Notes under the pieces: generated by a model
What the model saw: the letters and a program-made list of their open reading frames with translations, nothing else
What the model was told of the DNA's origin: nothing
Databases searched by the model: none
Position numbers and translations under genes: made by a program
In this document: positions 44,365 to 55,516 of the stretch, one piece after another
Layout of the letters: every line of letters starts with the position of its first letter
How positions within the stretch are numbered: position 1 is the first letter of the stretch
NCBI GenBank assembly: GCA_946122785.1
Contig: CAMGYJ010000007.1
Coordinates: 40,759,587 to 40,823,586 of the forward strand
Source of the DNA: Linum tenue
Taxonomy: Eukaryota > Streptophyta > Magnoliopsida > Malpighiales > Linaceae
Direction: 5' to 3'
Length of the DNA: 64,000 bases

Positions 44365-44382
44365 TGGCGCGCCAGATAGGGG
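44365..44382 (+). other. element 3 primer-binding site
   Basis: TGGCGCGCCAGATAGGGG, two bases after the 5' LTR. Its TGG start fits a tRNA CCA end. The tRNA identity (Arg) is tentative. Confidence 0.7.
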
Positions 44383-44398
44383 AATATAACCAGAAATC

Positions 44399-44823
44399 AT
44401 GAGTGAGGAGGCGGCGTTGAACGATGAGATGGAAAGGGAGGAAGTCACGGAGGACCAATCGGAGTGATTAAGGGGGTTGGCGCCCGAGATGGAGGGAGGA
44501 GAGGAGAGTGACGACATGTTTCATGGATCGGAAGGCGCCTCGATGACGAAGAGAGAACTGTTCAGAATCATCAAAGACCAAGACGGAGCAATTGAGGCAC
44601 TCCGGAAAGAGGTCGACGCCCTGAAGAGGGGTGGCGGGATGACGCCCAGCCCAACTAAGAAAAGAGAAAGGGTGGCGGAGACGGAAAGTGAGTCGGGATA
44701 TCAGAGGCGTCCCAGTTCGTGGCGCCCGCGAGAACATGATGGGCAGGAAATGGGAGGATGGAACGGAGGAATCTTGGGACGCCTGTCACGTCACGGGCTT
44801 GTGAAGAAGCCTTTGGCGCGTAA
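44399..44823 (+). pseudogene. element 3 gag, N-terminal part
   Basis: ATG at 44399 (MSEEAALNDEMEREE), with an in-frame TGA at 44465. The same frame then continues through a coiled-coil-like stretch (KRELFRIIKDQDGAIEALRK) to the element 2 insertion point, and resumes in frame at 51835 on the far side. Confidence 0.75.
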
Positions 44824-46178
44824 TGATAGACCGTTAGTTACACATGTTTTTACCCCTGCTCTTACTCCGTTTGAGGTATTGATTCTCGTGTTTTAGGCCG
44901 ATTTCACGCTAGGTTGTGCTTGTTTATGATATTTCAGGTCCTAGTACGTGAATGGAGGCTTGGGAGCGAGTTTGAGGTCGATTGGACGAGGATCGGACGC
45001 ATGGCGAGGTTCTGAGGAAGTCGCACGGGCACACCCACAACCCGCACGGCCGTGCAAGTGACCAGTTTGGCCGTGCGGGATTGTGCGAGAGGACGCACGG
45101 GCACAAGTGAAATCCGCACGGCCGTGCAAAGTGCAATCCTGGCCGTGCGAGATGGCTGAAGTTCGACTTAATGGTACGCCGCGTTTTGAGGTGCACGGCC
45201 AGAATGGTGATATGCACGGCCGTGCACCCTGGCCGTGCGAGTCGGGAAATTCTGGTGTTTAAGCGGATTCCGAGCCAAACAGAGGGGGATTGGAGTTTTT
45301 GAGAGACAGAACGGTTCCTAGAGAGAGAAAGCGACGAACAAGAGCTTCCAAGTGCCCTAGATCGATCTTCAACACCATTGGAGCTTGGTTTGAGCTTGGA
45401 GAAGTGCCGATTCAACGTCCAGGAGCAGAAATCCATCTTCACAGTATGATTTCCGCGTCTGATTCTGCTTTTGCTTCTCTTTCCATGGAGTAGTTCCCCC
45501 ATTCATCTGGGTGTGGGAAACCCTAGATCTGTATGTTAGGTTTGATTGTATGAACCCAAGTATTGATTCTATGATTTGATTATATTCGATTGAGGTTTGA
45601 ATGATTGAATGACTTGAATCCTGATCAAATTCCTGTTGTTTCTGCTTTAACCTAGAATGATAATATCTGCCTAGGTTGATAGAGTATCCTTAATCGAAGG
45701 TAGTGAATTGGTGACTTTAGTCGAGGAGCCAGTTCACTATTCTGTACCGAATTTCATTCGGTAGTGGAGGTTTTGTTCATAGGGCCTCAATCTGTTTACT
45801 CCGGTGTAGGTTAGTCGCCAGCTAGAGACTCAGATTGAGAGGGTCTGAAGACCTTTAGTCGAGACTTCAGACTGTTTGAGAACCTTCCGCAGTATAACTA
45901 TCATAGAAATCGAACTTGGCAATTACAATCCGGCTTAACTGCAGACTAGGGGGAACCATATCCGGGTGACCTCTCTTAATCTGAATACAAACGTTTAGTT
46001 GCTTTGTTTGCTTGTTAGTTTAGAACTTCACTAAAGTTTCATTGCTAGATAATACGAATTCACTGAGTAGTCATCACATCTAGGACCCGGGTTGACAATA
46101 AAACCCAAACCCGCTATACTACGCTTTAGGAAGTGGTTACACTTGGCCATTTTCTAGAGTGACAGTAACAGCGAGTCA
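44824..46178 (+). repeat. element 2, 5' LTR
   Basis: TGATAGACCG...GCGAGTCA, 1355 bp. Palindrome array at 45021-45245. Downstream it shares the CCTAGAGAGAGAAAGCGACG block and everything after it with element 1 LTRs. Confidence 0.95.
45021..45245. repeat. palindrome array in element 2 LTR (5' copy)
   Basis: Perfect 12-bp palindromes GCACGGCCGTGC at 45044, 45116 and 45214, plus many half-sites (GGCCGTGCG, GCACGGGCAC, GTGCACGGCC). The equivalent in the other LTR is at about 50672-50896. It occupies the position held by ATACCCGGTCGGGTAT palindromes in element 1 but shares no sequence with them. Confidence 0.9.
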
Positions 46179-46184
46179 AGTTTT

Positions 46185-46201
46185 TGGCGCCGTTGCCGGG
46201 G
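46185..46201 (+). other. element 2 primer-binding site (tRNA-Asp)
   Basis: TGGCGCCGTTGCCGGGG, six bases after the LTR end, identical to that of element 1. Confidence 0.9.
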
Positions 46202-46329
46202 ACGGCTAGGTTGTTGAAGAAAAGTGATTTCTGTTACTTTAGCATTTTCATTTTTTGCATTGAGTTTTTGTTTTTTTTCCCACTTGTGCCTTCACGGGTT
46301 TGCATTGCTTGATTGTGTGCAGCTAGTGC

Positions 46330-49194
46330 ATGACCCGTAGCCAGTCGGGAGGTTTATTGCCGTTGAATCCTGAGATTGAGCGCACCTGCAAACAACTTCG
46401 GAGACAACAGCAAGCTAGACTGGCTACGGTGGAGCGCCGAGACGGCCAATTGACCAGCGACTCCGAGGACGAGTACGAGATGGAAGGCGATCAGAACCCA
46501 CCTCCTCAGAACCAGATCCTGGGGAACGACCAACACCCCCAGGGAGCTGGGCACCATCATCATCCACCACCACCGGGTCCCACCCTGGAGTACTACTATA
46601 CTCCACGGATTGCTGACATCCGCCCGGTCATCCTCTATCCGCCCATTCCTGCAAACAACTTCGAGATCAAGCCATGCTGGATTCAGCTCATCACATCCTC
46701 TATCCAGTTCCATGGCTTGAAGGATGAGGAAGCCCGGGCACACCTTTCCCGTTTTCTGCAGCTGACGAACGGGTTCAAGCTTAATGGTGTTCCGGATGAT
46801 GCAATCCGCCTTCACCTCTTCCCCCATTCTCTGGCGGGGAATGCTAAGAGGTGGTTGGAGACCCAGCCCCCACTATCCATCACTTCTTGGGACGATCTGG
46901 CGGATAAGTTCGTGCACAGATACTATCCGGCATCGAAGACTACAGAGATTCAGCGGGAGATCACTCACTTCCGCCAAGAGCCAGATGAGTCCCTTCGTGA
47001 TGCATGGGAGCGGTACATGGGATACTTCTGGCAGTGTCCCCATCATGGCTTCAGCGATGCTTTCACAGTGGGGAACTTCTACAGTGCCCTCACCCCAGAC
47101 AGCCAGAGGGTGACCGAGTCTCTATGCCCAGGAGGGGATATCCTTACTAAGACTCCACCCGAGCTGAACCAGATGATCAGTACTTTGGCTGCCCGCGATC
47201 ATTCCTGGGGACAGAGTAGCAGAGGCAGGCATTCCCGGGACCGTGGTGTGCATGCCATGGAGGCCAGATCCGGGTTAGAGCAGCAGGTGGCTGAGTTGGT
47301 GCAGACGTTGAAGCAGCCTAACAGTCTCCTTCCGGGCCGAGGTGTAGCTACGCCTCTAGTAGCTCAGTGTCAGTGGTGTGAGAGCCCAAATCACCTGGTG
47401 GAGGATTGTCAATCTATGAGGGAGTCCTCCACTCCCCAAGAGCAGGTGGCCTTCATCGCCAATGCTCGGCGCTTCGACCCATACAGCAACACCTACAATG
47501 AAGGATGGCGCCAGCATCCCAACTTCGCCTGGAGCAGCAACACCAACAAACCACCTGGTTTCCCAGCACCAGCAGGTGGTTTTCAGCAGAGGCAGCCCTT
47601 CCAGGATAGGCAGGGGCCACCACCACAGCAGCAGCCCTACCAGCCTAGGCAAGGGCAGCCAATCCAGCAGCCCCAGGGCCAGTTTGCTCAGCCTCCAGCA
47701 GCCGCAGCTCCCGATAATCAGATGACCGAGCTGAAGAACATTTTAGCAGCATTCATGACCACCAGCCAGGCAAGCATCACGAGGATGAATCAGACCATAG
47801 CTTCACTGGAGGCAAGCCAGAGAACCCTGGAGGCAGGCCAGAGAAACCAGGGTGCCATTCTGCAAGATTTGCAGAACCAGGTTGGCGCCATAGCTCGCCA
47901 GATTACTACTCGGGCCCCGGGGACTCTACCTGCCACCACCATCCCCAATCCACGGGACCCGCATGAGACCGCACATGCCATTTTCACCCTGAGCGGCAGG
48001 CCTACATCAGCTGATCCTGCCCCGACCAGGCAGGAGGAACCACTACCTGCTTCAGCACTTCCAGCCGGTGATGCAGAAGTGCGGGTGGAGAAGGAAGCCC
48101 CTGCTCCCAAGCCACAACCAGTGGTGAAGGAGCACGTACCCCAGCTCCCCTTCCCCACTCGCCTTCACAAAGACAAGCTGGAGACTGAGTTTGCCAATTT
48201 TATGGCAATGTTGAAGCAGCTCAACATCAGCGTACCATTTGTGGAGGCACTGTCGAAGATGCCCAAGTACGCTAAGTTCATGAAAGATCTCTGCACCAAC
48301 AAGAAGAAACTTGGGGATCTCTCGACAGTGCTGCTGAGCGAGGAATGTTCTGCCATCCTGCAGAACAAGCTGCCCGAAAAGCGCAAGGATCCAGGGAGTT
48401 TTACTATCCCTCTTACTATTGGCAGCAGGCATGTAGGAAAGTCCTTGGCGGACCTAGGAGCTAGCATCAATGTCATGCCATATAAATTGTTCAAAAAGCT
48501 AGACCTAGGTGAACTTAGCCCTACTAGGATGAGCATTCAGCTAGCTGATCGTTCCGTGGTGCATCCTAGGGGTATCATAGAAGATTTGCTTGTTAATGTG
48601 GGTGCATTCACATATCCTGTTGATTTTGTTATTCTGGATATAAATGATGATGTGGATGTGCCTTTGATTCTAGGTAGACCATTTCTTGCCACCGCCAAGG
48701 CACTGATTGATGTGCATGATGGTAAACTGATCCTGCGTGCTGGAAATGAACAAGCTATTTTTCCTGTGACTGAGTTTGATCATTGTGCTATGATTTCTGT
48801 ATCGCCTGTGCATGCTATTTCTGATCAGGTACACGAGCCTGTCATGTACCCTTCTGCACCTCTCATTTTGCAGGACCCGCCTATCATTCCTTCGCCGCCA
48901 CTCCATCCAGTCTCGCCTCCGAACAAAAAGCTCAAGGAGGAGTGGCGACCGAAGCCGCAGGTGGCTAAGCCGGCACGGAAGAAGAGTGGAGACCACTATG
49001 AGCTGGTCCCACCCCCTGCACCACGACCACCCTGGCCATCCGAGTACTCACTCGCCTGCATCTTGCCGGATGGCCAGGTCGAGCTGACCGATGCTGGTGG
49101 TTGCAACCGTCGGGTGCACGGTCACCACCTGAAGCTGTACCTCAAGAGCGATGTGGATCCGCTCTTGGAGGCACCTGTTCCTGCACCTCCCTGA
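46330..49194 (+). CDS. gag-protease polyprotein of element 2 with integrase-like tail
   Basis: An undisturbed 954-codon frame from ATG 46330 (MTRSQSGGLLPLNPEIERTC) to TGA 49192. The acidic N-terminus is followed by the gag core at residues ~110-300 (LAGNAKRWLETQPPLS, FRQEPDESLRDAWERYMGYF, LTKTPPELNQMISTLA), a zinc-knuckle-like CQWCESPNHLVEDC at ~350, a P/Q-rich linker (~400-600) and an aspartic protease at ~680-820 (SLADLGASINVMPYKLF active site, LILGRPFLATAKALIDVHDG). The last ~60 residues (SLACILPDGQVELTDAGG, RRVHGHHLKLYL) look like the C-terminal end of an Athila integrase (pattern V-F-P-x-G-x-V-E-L ... VNGHRLKPYL). RT, RNase H and the integrase core are absent. It would make virus-like particles but need polymerase from another element. 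Intact coding suggests recent activity. Confidence 0.9.
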   Translation: MTRSQSGGLLPLNPEIERTCKQLRRQQQARLATVERRDGQLTSDSEDEYEMEGDQNPPPQNQILGNDQHPQGAGHHHHPPPPGPTLEYYYTPRIADIRPVILYPPIPANNFEIKPCWIQLITSSIQFHGLKDEEARAHLSRFLQLTNGFKLNGVPDDAIRLHLFPHSLAGNAKRWLETQPPLSITSWDDLADKFVHRYYPASKTTEIQREITHFRQEPDESLRDAWERYMGYFWQCPHHGFSDAFTVGNFYSALTPDSQRVTESLCPGGDILTKTPPELNQMISTLAARDHSWGQSSRGRHSRDRGVHAMEARSGLEQQVAELVQTLKQPNSLLPGRGVATPLVAQCQWCESPNHLVEDCQSMRESSTPQEQVAFIANARRFDPYSNTYNEGWRQHPNFAWSSNTNKPPGFPAPAGGFQQRQPFQDRQGPPPQQQPYQPRQGQPIQQPQGQFAQPPAAAAPDNQMTELKNILAAFMTTSQASITRMNQTIASLEASQRTLEAGQRNQGAILQDLQNQVGAIARQITTRAPGTLPATTIPNPRDPHETAHAIFTLSGRPTSADPAPTRQEEPLPASALPAGDAEVRVEKEAPAPKPQPVVKEHVPQLPFPTRLHKDKLETEFANFMAMLKQLNISVPFVEALSKMPKYAKFMKDLCTNKKKLGDLSTVLLSEECSAILQNKLPEKRKDPGSFTIPLTIGSRHVGKSLADLGASINVMPYKLFKKLDLGELSPTRMSIQLADRSVVHPRGIIEDLLVNVGAFTYPVDFVILDINDDVDVPLILGRPFLATAKALIDVHDGKLILRAGNEQAIFPVTEFDHCAMISVSPVHAISDQVHEPVMYPSAPLILQDPPIIPSPPLHPVSPPNKKLKEEWRPKPQVAKPARKKSGDHYELVPPPAPRPPWPSEYSLACILPDGQVELTDAGGCNRRVHGHHLKLYLKSDVDPLLEAPVPAPP

Positions 49195-50460
49195 GTATCC
49201 ACCATGGGCGTCCAGCTAAAAGACGGTAAAGAAGCGCTTGTGGGGAGGCAACCCCACCACGGTTTTCATTTATTTGTTTTGTTTCGAGTCGGATTGCAAT
49301 TTGGTTTGTTTGCTTTTGTTTTGGATGATGTACTATTGGGCTGACCATTGGACCTAATACATCGTGTTTGAGCTCTTTGGTTTCCTTTAGCCGTGCCTGT
49401 GTTCCCGACTGGTCCTCTCTCCAGTCCGCTTCATCCTGACTGGTCCATTTCCAGTCTTCTGCAGTCTGTGCATACCGGTAACATCGTTCCCCTTACCTGT
49501 CCTCTTCTCCATTGAGGGCAATTTCGATCTTAAGTGTGGGGGGGATGTTTATCTTTTGACTGCATTTGATCTGTTTGTGTGCTTGGAGCCTAGTCCACTG
49601 TCCAAATTTTTAAATTTGAGGGCTCCAAGTACGTGTTCCTTGCAATTGCCTGCTCAGTATGCTTTGAATTGACAGTCTTTGTAGTGATTTGCAACATAGG
49701 GAGGTAGTGTAGCACTATGGAGGATGTTGATGCATTTAAGACGTCTAATTTCTTCTTCATATTGTGTTGGTTGATTGAGTGAATTAGTGATCTTAGGACC
49801 CTTGAAATGTGTGGTGTTGTGGACTCTCTGCCTGTCATGGACTCTTGTATCATGCTTTGAAAGTAACAGGTGCTTGAAATGTGCTTTAAAATAACGTCTC
49901 CCGTGCGAATAGGGCGAAAGTGTGTAAGGGGAGACGGGAATCCGTTCCCAATTTCCACCTACTACCTCCAGCCCCCTTACATGTCTTTCCCCCGCACGAG
50001 GCTCGAGACAACTGCTCCTGGCATGGCCGGTAAGAGCCGGGCTCCCACAAAACCTTTGCTAGGTGGGAGCCCCCGTTTTCTGCAAAAACGGGTTGGAACC
50101 CTTGAAAAAAGACAAGAGAAAAAACAGAAAAACAAGCAAAAAGAAGAAAGAAAAGGGGTTCCAACCATCTCCAAGAAGAAAATCGAGCACCTTGAAGAAT
50201 GTGAGTCCATGATCTTTTGTTTGTGAGAGTCTCCTCATCCACGAATCATTTGTCCTCTGTTCACTATTTACCATGATGCCGACTCGGGACTAGTGTTCTC
50301 GCCGAAGAAGTTATGAGATGACTTGTGCGTCGGTTGACCTCGTAAGTTGCTAAATGATCTAGGAAGTCCTCTACCTACGATCGAGGTTGTTTGTTGCTAT
50401 AGAGGTCTGGAGAGTTGCATTGGTTTGAGATAGGTTTGCTTGGGGACAAGCAAACGCTTA
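49195..50460 (+). other. element 2 3' untranslated region
   Basis: Starts with a block AAAGAAGCGCTTGTGGGGAG followed by GCAACCCCACCAC that I recall as usual downstream of Athila pol. Aligns with the tail of element 1 (reverse strand, 5317-6440) and element 4 (59135-60257). No conserved ORF. The ATHILA-type ORF of element 1 is absent here. Confidence 0.75.
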
Positions 50461-50474
50461 AGTGTGGGGGAGTT
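50461..50474 (+). other. element 2 polypurine tract
   Basis: AGTGTGGGGGAGTT directly before the 3' LTR start TGATAGACC. Confidence 0.85.
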
Positions 50475-51829
50475 TGATAGACCGTTAGTTACACATGTTT
50501 TTACCCCTGCTCTTACTCCGTTTGAGGTATTGATTCTCGTGTTTTAGGCCGATTTCACGCTAGGTTGTGCTTGTTTATGATATTTCAGGTCCTAGTACGT
50601 GAATGGAGGCTTGGGAGCGAGTTTGAGGTCGATTGGACGAGGATCGGACGCATGGCGAGGTTCTGAGGAAGTCGCACGGGCACACCCACAACCCGCACGG
50701 CCGTGCAAGTGACCAGTTTGGCCGTGCGGGATTGTGCGAGAGGACGCACGGGCACAAGTGAAATCCGCACGGCCGTGCAAAGTGAAATCCTGGCAGTGCG
50801 AGATGGCTGAAGTTCGACTTAATGGTACGCCGCGTTTTGAGGTGCACGGCCAGAATGGTGATATGCACGGCCGTGCACCCTGGCCGTGCGAGTCGGGAAA
50901 TTCTGGTGTTTAAGCGGATTCCGAGCCAAACAGAGGGGGATTGGAGTTTTTGAGAGACAGAACGGTTCCTAGAGAGAGAAAGCAACGAACAAGAGCCTCC
51001 AAGTGCCCTAGATCGATCTTCAACACCATTGGAGCTTGGTTTGAGCTTGGAGAAGTGCCGATTCAACGTCCAGAAGCAGAAATCCATCTTCACAATATGA
51101 TTTCCGCATCTGATTCTGCTTTTGCTTCTCTTTCCATGGAGTAGTTCCCCCATTCATCTGGGTGTGGGAAACCCTAGATCTGTATGTTAGGTTTGATTGT
51201 ATGAACCCAAGTATTGATTCTATGATTTGATTATATTCGATTGAGGTTTGAACGATTGAATGACTTGAATCCTGATCAAATTCCTGTTGTTTCTGCTTTA
51301 ACCTAGAATGATAATATCTGCCTAGGTTGATAGAGTATCCTTAATCGAAGGTAGTGAATTGGTGACTTTAGTCGAGGAGCCAGTTCACTATTCTGTACCG
51401 AATTTCATTCGGTAGTGGAGGTTTTGTTCATAGGGCCTCAATCTGTTTACTCTGGTGTAGGTTAGTCGCCAGCTAGAGACTCAGATTGAGAGGGTCTGAA
51501 GACCTTTAGTCGAGACTTCAGACTGTTTGAGAACCTTCCGCAGTATAACTATCATAGAAATCGAACTTGGCAATTACAATCCGGCTTAACTGCAGACTAG
51601 GGGGAACCATATCCGGGTGACCTCTCTTAATCTGAATACAAACGTTTAGTTGCTTTGTTTGCTTGTTAGTTTAGAACTTCACTAAAGTTTCATTGCTAGA
51701 TAATACGAATTCACTGAGTAGTCATCACATCTAGGACCCGGGTTGACAATAAAACCCAAACCCGCTATACTACGCTTTAGGAAGTGGTTACACTTGGCCA
51801 TTTTCTAGAGTGATAGTAACAGCGAGTCA
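50475..51829 (+). repeat. element 2, 3' LTR
   Basis: 1355 bp, same ends as the 5' copy. One palindrome half-site is mutated (GGCAGTGCGAG for GGCCGTGCGAG at about 50793). Confidence 0.95.
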
Positions 51830-52750
51830 TGTAACATACTAATGGAGCCTGCGGGGACCAACATTCCCCCGCTCCCCACGTACGATGGGACCGCTGATCC
51901 GGAGGATCACCTCAATGGTTACTTCACCAAAATGCAGTTGTACAACAGTACAGACGCCACCCTGTGCAAAGTGTTCCCGTCAACTTTCACGGGCGTGGTC
52001 CTTGATTGGTATTATCAGATTGAAGAAGGGTGCATCGAGTGCTTTGAGCAGTTCGCAGAGATGTTTCTGGCGAACTTTGCCAGCAGGAAGCGCCGCACCC
52101 TAACCATAAGCGCCCTGTTCAAAATCAAGCAAAGAGATGGGGAGGCGTTGAGGGAGTTTTACGAGAGGTGGCTGTCTGTGGCCTTGGCGGTAAAAGACGC
52201 GCAGCCGTCGGTGTTGGGGGTATGTCTGAACGAGTGCACCACCAGTGAGGAGTTGTGCAGATCGCTGGCAAAAAGAGACATCGTGTGCACTGAAGATCTG
52301 GATCGTAGAGTGCAGAAGGTAATCATGCTCGAAGAAACCTTGGCGGCCAGGAGGGCCGACAGACGAAAGACGAAAGGAGAAGAGGTGGAGATGGCAAGGA
52401 GGCCGCATTTTCCGAGCGGTTCGGGGTATGCGCCCGCGAATCCCCCCCGCCCCGAAGAATGGACGCCGGACGCCCGGCGCCCAGGGGAGCGGGACCTTTT
52501 GCTGAGTATACGGACACGCTGAAAAATATACTCCAACATGTTAAGGAGAAGGGGTATCATATCAGGTGGCCAGGCCCCATGAGAGGACAGCCCAATGAGC
52601 GGAACCTGGATCGATATTGTGACTTCCACCGAGAGGTGGGACACCATACGGCAGACTGTTATCAATTGAAGACTGAGTTGCAAGGGCTGGCTGACAGGGG
52701 GATGCTCAATGACTTCGTCAAGAAGCCCGAAGAAAGAGTGCACGGGCCTG
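51830..52750 (+). pseudogene. element 3 gag, main part, frameshifted
   Basis: Continues gag in frame after the element 2 insertion: the Tat-type gag core LPTYDGTADPEDHLNGYFTK, VVLDWYYQIEEGCIECFEQF and LREFYERWLSVALAV at 51842-52200. The frame shifts near 52480-52500 into 52459-52839, which carries the YCDFHREVGHHTADCYQLK segment and zinc-knuckle-like spacing, and shifts again near 52740-52760. These two frame changes break the normally continuous gag-pol frame. Confidence 0.8.
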
Positions 52751-52751
52751 T

Positions 52752-54600
52752 GTGGCCGGCGTGGAAAGAACAAAAGAGGAGCTTCCACCTCCTCCGTACG
52801 ATCTTGACCAAGAGAACGCGCCCGAACGGGTGCGCCTGACTATCGAAGCCATCTCAGGGACGGTGGACTTGAGGGAGAAAATAGAAGCGAACCGCCGCAT
52901 GAGAGCAGCGTCGGCGGACGTGCGGGAAGCGATATATATTAGCTTCAATAGGGCGCCCGAGAAAGCGTGCATGCTCCCATCCATGGACGCCCTAGAGATA
53001 CAAGGAGTGGTGGCAGGGTACCAAGTCAGGAGGATGCTCGTGGACACGGGAAGTTCGATGGACGTATTATTCAAGGACACAGTGTCCCGCATGCAACTAT
53101 CGCCAGAACTCATCAGACCATCCGAGTCGGTGTTGGTTGGCTTTTCGGGGACGCCCGCCAGAGTGATAGGGAGAGTGCGCCTACCGGTTACCCTGGGCGA
53201 TGGGGAACAAAGGGTGACGCGTGCCATCGACTTTGGAATAGTTGACTGCCCGTCACCATATAACGCGATTCTGGGAAGACCTCTCCTGGCCTTGTTTAAT
53301 GGTGTAGCCTCCACTTGCCATCAAACGTTGAAGTTCTTTGCGCCACAAGGGGTAGGCGTAGCCCGGGGGCGGGGCGCCCCGCGTTACGCGAAAGAAGCAG
53401 GACGAAAGCGGAAGTGTTCTGGAGAAGTCAACGTGATGGAAGTCGCTGTAGAAGAGGCGCCGAGAGCCGAAGCGGCCGATCAAGAACTTATGGTGGCACT
53501 GGACGAGGGGCGCCCAGAAAGGCAGGTGAGAATATCGGCTGAGGCGCCTGACGAAATGAAGGAACGCATTGTCGCCCTTCTGAGGGAGTTCGCAGAACTT
53601 TTCGCCTGGAGTGCGTTGGAAATGCCCGGCGTCTCCCCCGAAACTGCTGTGCATCGACTGGCGGTCGAGGAAGGTAAACGCCCCGTACAGCAGAAGCGGA
53701 GAAACTTGTCAGCGGAAAAGGAGGCGGCGCTCAGAATCGAGGTGGATAAACTCATGGGCGCCAACTTGGTCGAAGAAACTTCCTACGTTACTTGGCTGTC
53801 AAATGTGGTTTTCGTTCCGAAACCATCAGGGGACTGGAGAATGTGCGTAGATTACACGAGCCTCAACAAGGCGTGTCCGACGGACGCCTATCCAATGCCC
53901 CGAATAGTCCAGCTGGTGGATGCCACGGCGTATCATGAGATGCTGAGCTTTGTGGACATGTTCTCGGGGTACCATCAGATCCCGATGGCGGAAGAGGATC
54001 GGCCAAAAACAGCCTTCATGACGCCCTTTGGAAACTTTTGCTATCGGGTCATGGCATTTGGTCTAAAGAATGCAGGCGCCACCTATCAGAGGATGGTCAA
54101 CAGTGTGTTCCGTAAGCAAATTGGCCGAAACGTGGAAGCCTACGTGGACGACTTGATAGTCAAAAGTCGGAAGCGCGAGGACCACCTGGAGGACTTGCGG
54201 GAGACGTTCCAAGCTATGCGGGTGCACAGACTCCGCCTCAATCCGTTGAAGTGCGTATTTGGCGCCGAAGCGGGCAAGTTCCTGGGATTCATGATCACCA
54301 AGCGAGGCATCGAGGCCAACCCGAAACAGGTGGACGCCGTCCTCCAACTGGCCCCACCGAAGGCACCCAAGGAGGTGCAAGGATTGGCAGGAAGGTTAGT
54401 GGCCCTGGGACGCTTCATTCCCCGATCTGCGGACAAGGCCGCCCCCTTCTTCCGAACGCTCAAAAAGGCAACACGTTTCCAATGGACGGCGGAGTGCGAC
54501 GCGGCGTTTGAAGAACTGAAGCAACTCCTGGCCGCCACAACAGTTATGACGGCGCCCAAGGTGGGGGAGACATTGTATCTTTATACCGGCGATAAAAGCA
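52752..54600 (+). pseudogene. element 3 protease and reverse transcriptase, truncated
   Basis: One open frame with aspartic protease (RMLVDTGSSMDVLFKDTVSR at about residue 95) and a Tat-type reverse transcriptase: SNVVFVPKPSGDWRMCVDYT, FVDMFSGYHQIPMAEEDRPK, FGLKNAGATYQRMVN, VEAYVDDLIVKS (catalytic YVDD), then LGFMITKRGIEANPKQ. At about 54588 the frame passes abruptly from LYLYTG to a shifted reading of the sequence just before the RNase H domain. The connection/RT-RNase H region (roughly 300-350 bp in relatives) is deleted, so no complete RT-RNase H is made. Confidence 0.85.
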
Positions 54601-55516
54601 CAAGTCTTGGCCGATTTCATCGCCGAGGGAGTAGCAGAATCAGAGAGGGGCACGAATGACTGTTGGCAAGTACAGGTGGATGGGGCTGCCAGCCGCACGG
54701 GCGCAGGAGCAGGCATCGTGATGATAAGTCCAGGCGATGCAATGCACGAAGTTGCGTTGCGATTCGCAAAGCTGAAAACGAACAATGCCGCCGAGTACGA
54801 AGCGGTCATCGCCGGCATGAGCATGGTCAAGGAATTAGGCGCCCACAAAGTCCAAATCAGATCCGATTCGGCCCTCGTGGTCAATCAACTTAATGGCATC
54901 TTTGAGGTGAAGGAGGAAGCACTGGAGGGGTACGTGCGAAGAGTGCGAGAGCTGGGGGCGTGGTTTGGAGAAATATCCTTCATACACGTCCCACGTGAAG
55001 AGAATGCCCATGCCGACGCCTTATCCAAGCTAGCGACAACAGTAGACTTCGAGGAGGAACGGAGGGTCATAGTCACCTCTGAAACACCCCGTGAGCACCT
55101 GGTCGCTACCTTATCTAGCGGGGGCACCGATTCCGGATGGATGGCACCCATTGTTTTGTTCCTGACCCAAGGTGTGGTCCCTAACGACGAGAAGGAAGCC
55201 TGGCGCCTCCGCCGTAAGGCGTCCAGATGCTCCGTAATCGAAGGACAACTGTACAAACGATCCCACACAGGGGCTTATCTAAGGTGCCTAAACAAGGAGG
55301 AGAGCAAGGGGGCAATCGAGGAGGTACATGGGGGGACCTGTGGTATGCACGCGGACGCCCGAAGTCTGGAAAAGGCATTGCTGCGACAGGGTTTTTACTG
55401 GCCGACAATGAGACGAGATGCAAAGGAGCACGTGGGAGCCTGTCACCAGTGCCAAATCCATGCAAATGACATCCACATTCTGGCGGCGCCCATGCAGGGC
55501 AATGTGGGAGCCTGGC
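54590..55516 (+). pseudogene. element 3 RNase H and integrase N-terminus, interrupted
   Basis: The frame 54607-55521 has a Tat-type second RNase H (VQVDGAASRTGAGAGIVMIS, NNAAEYEAVIAGMSM, IRSDSALVVNQLNG, NAHADALSKLA: D, E, D and D all present), followed by the integrase zinc-binding motif (EEVHGGTCGMHADARSLE with two His, CHQCQIHANDIH with two Cys). The solo LTR inserted at 55517 cuts the integrase just before its catalytic core. Confidence 0.85.

Larger units (their letters stand above)
44824..51829 (+). mobile_element. Athila-like LTR element with intact gag-protease, no polymerase (element 2)
   Basis: Two 1355-bp LTRs (44824-46178, 50475-51829) with TG...CA ends differ at about ten positions by eye, mostly C/T or G/A. 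Flanks CGTAA (44819-44823) and TGTAA (51830-51834) are a 5-bp duplication with one transition. tRNA-Asp primer-binding site at 46185-46201 and polypurine tract at 50461-50474. The only gene is the 954-codon gag-protease frame. It lies inside gag of element 3 and is the youngest insertion in that nest by LTR similarity. Confidence 0.95.

Noticed and set aside
44924..45502. 192-codon minus-strand frame in the element 2 LTR (and its twin at 50575-51153)
   Set aside because: Same reasoning: it reads antisense through the GCACGGCCGTGC array. The twin exists only because the LTRs are identical.
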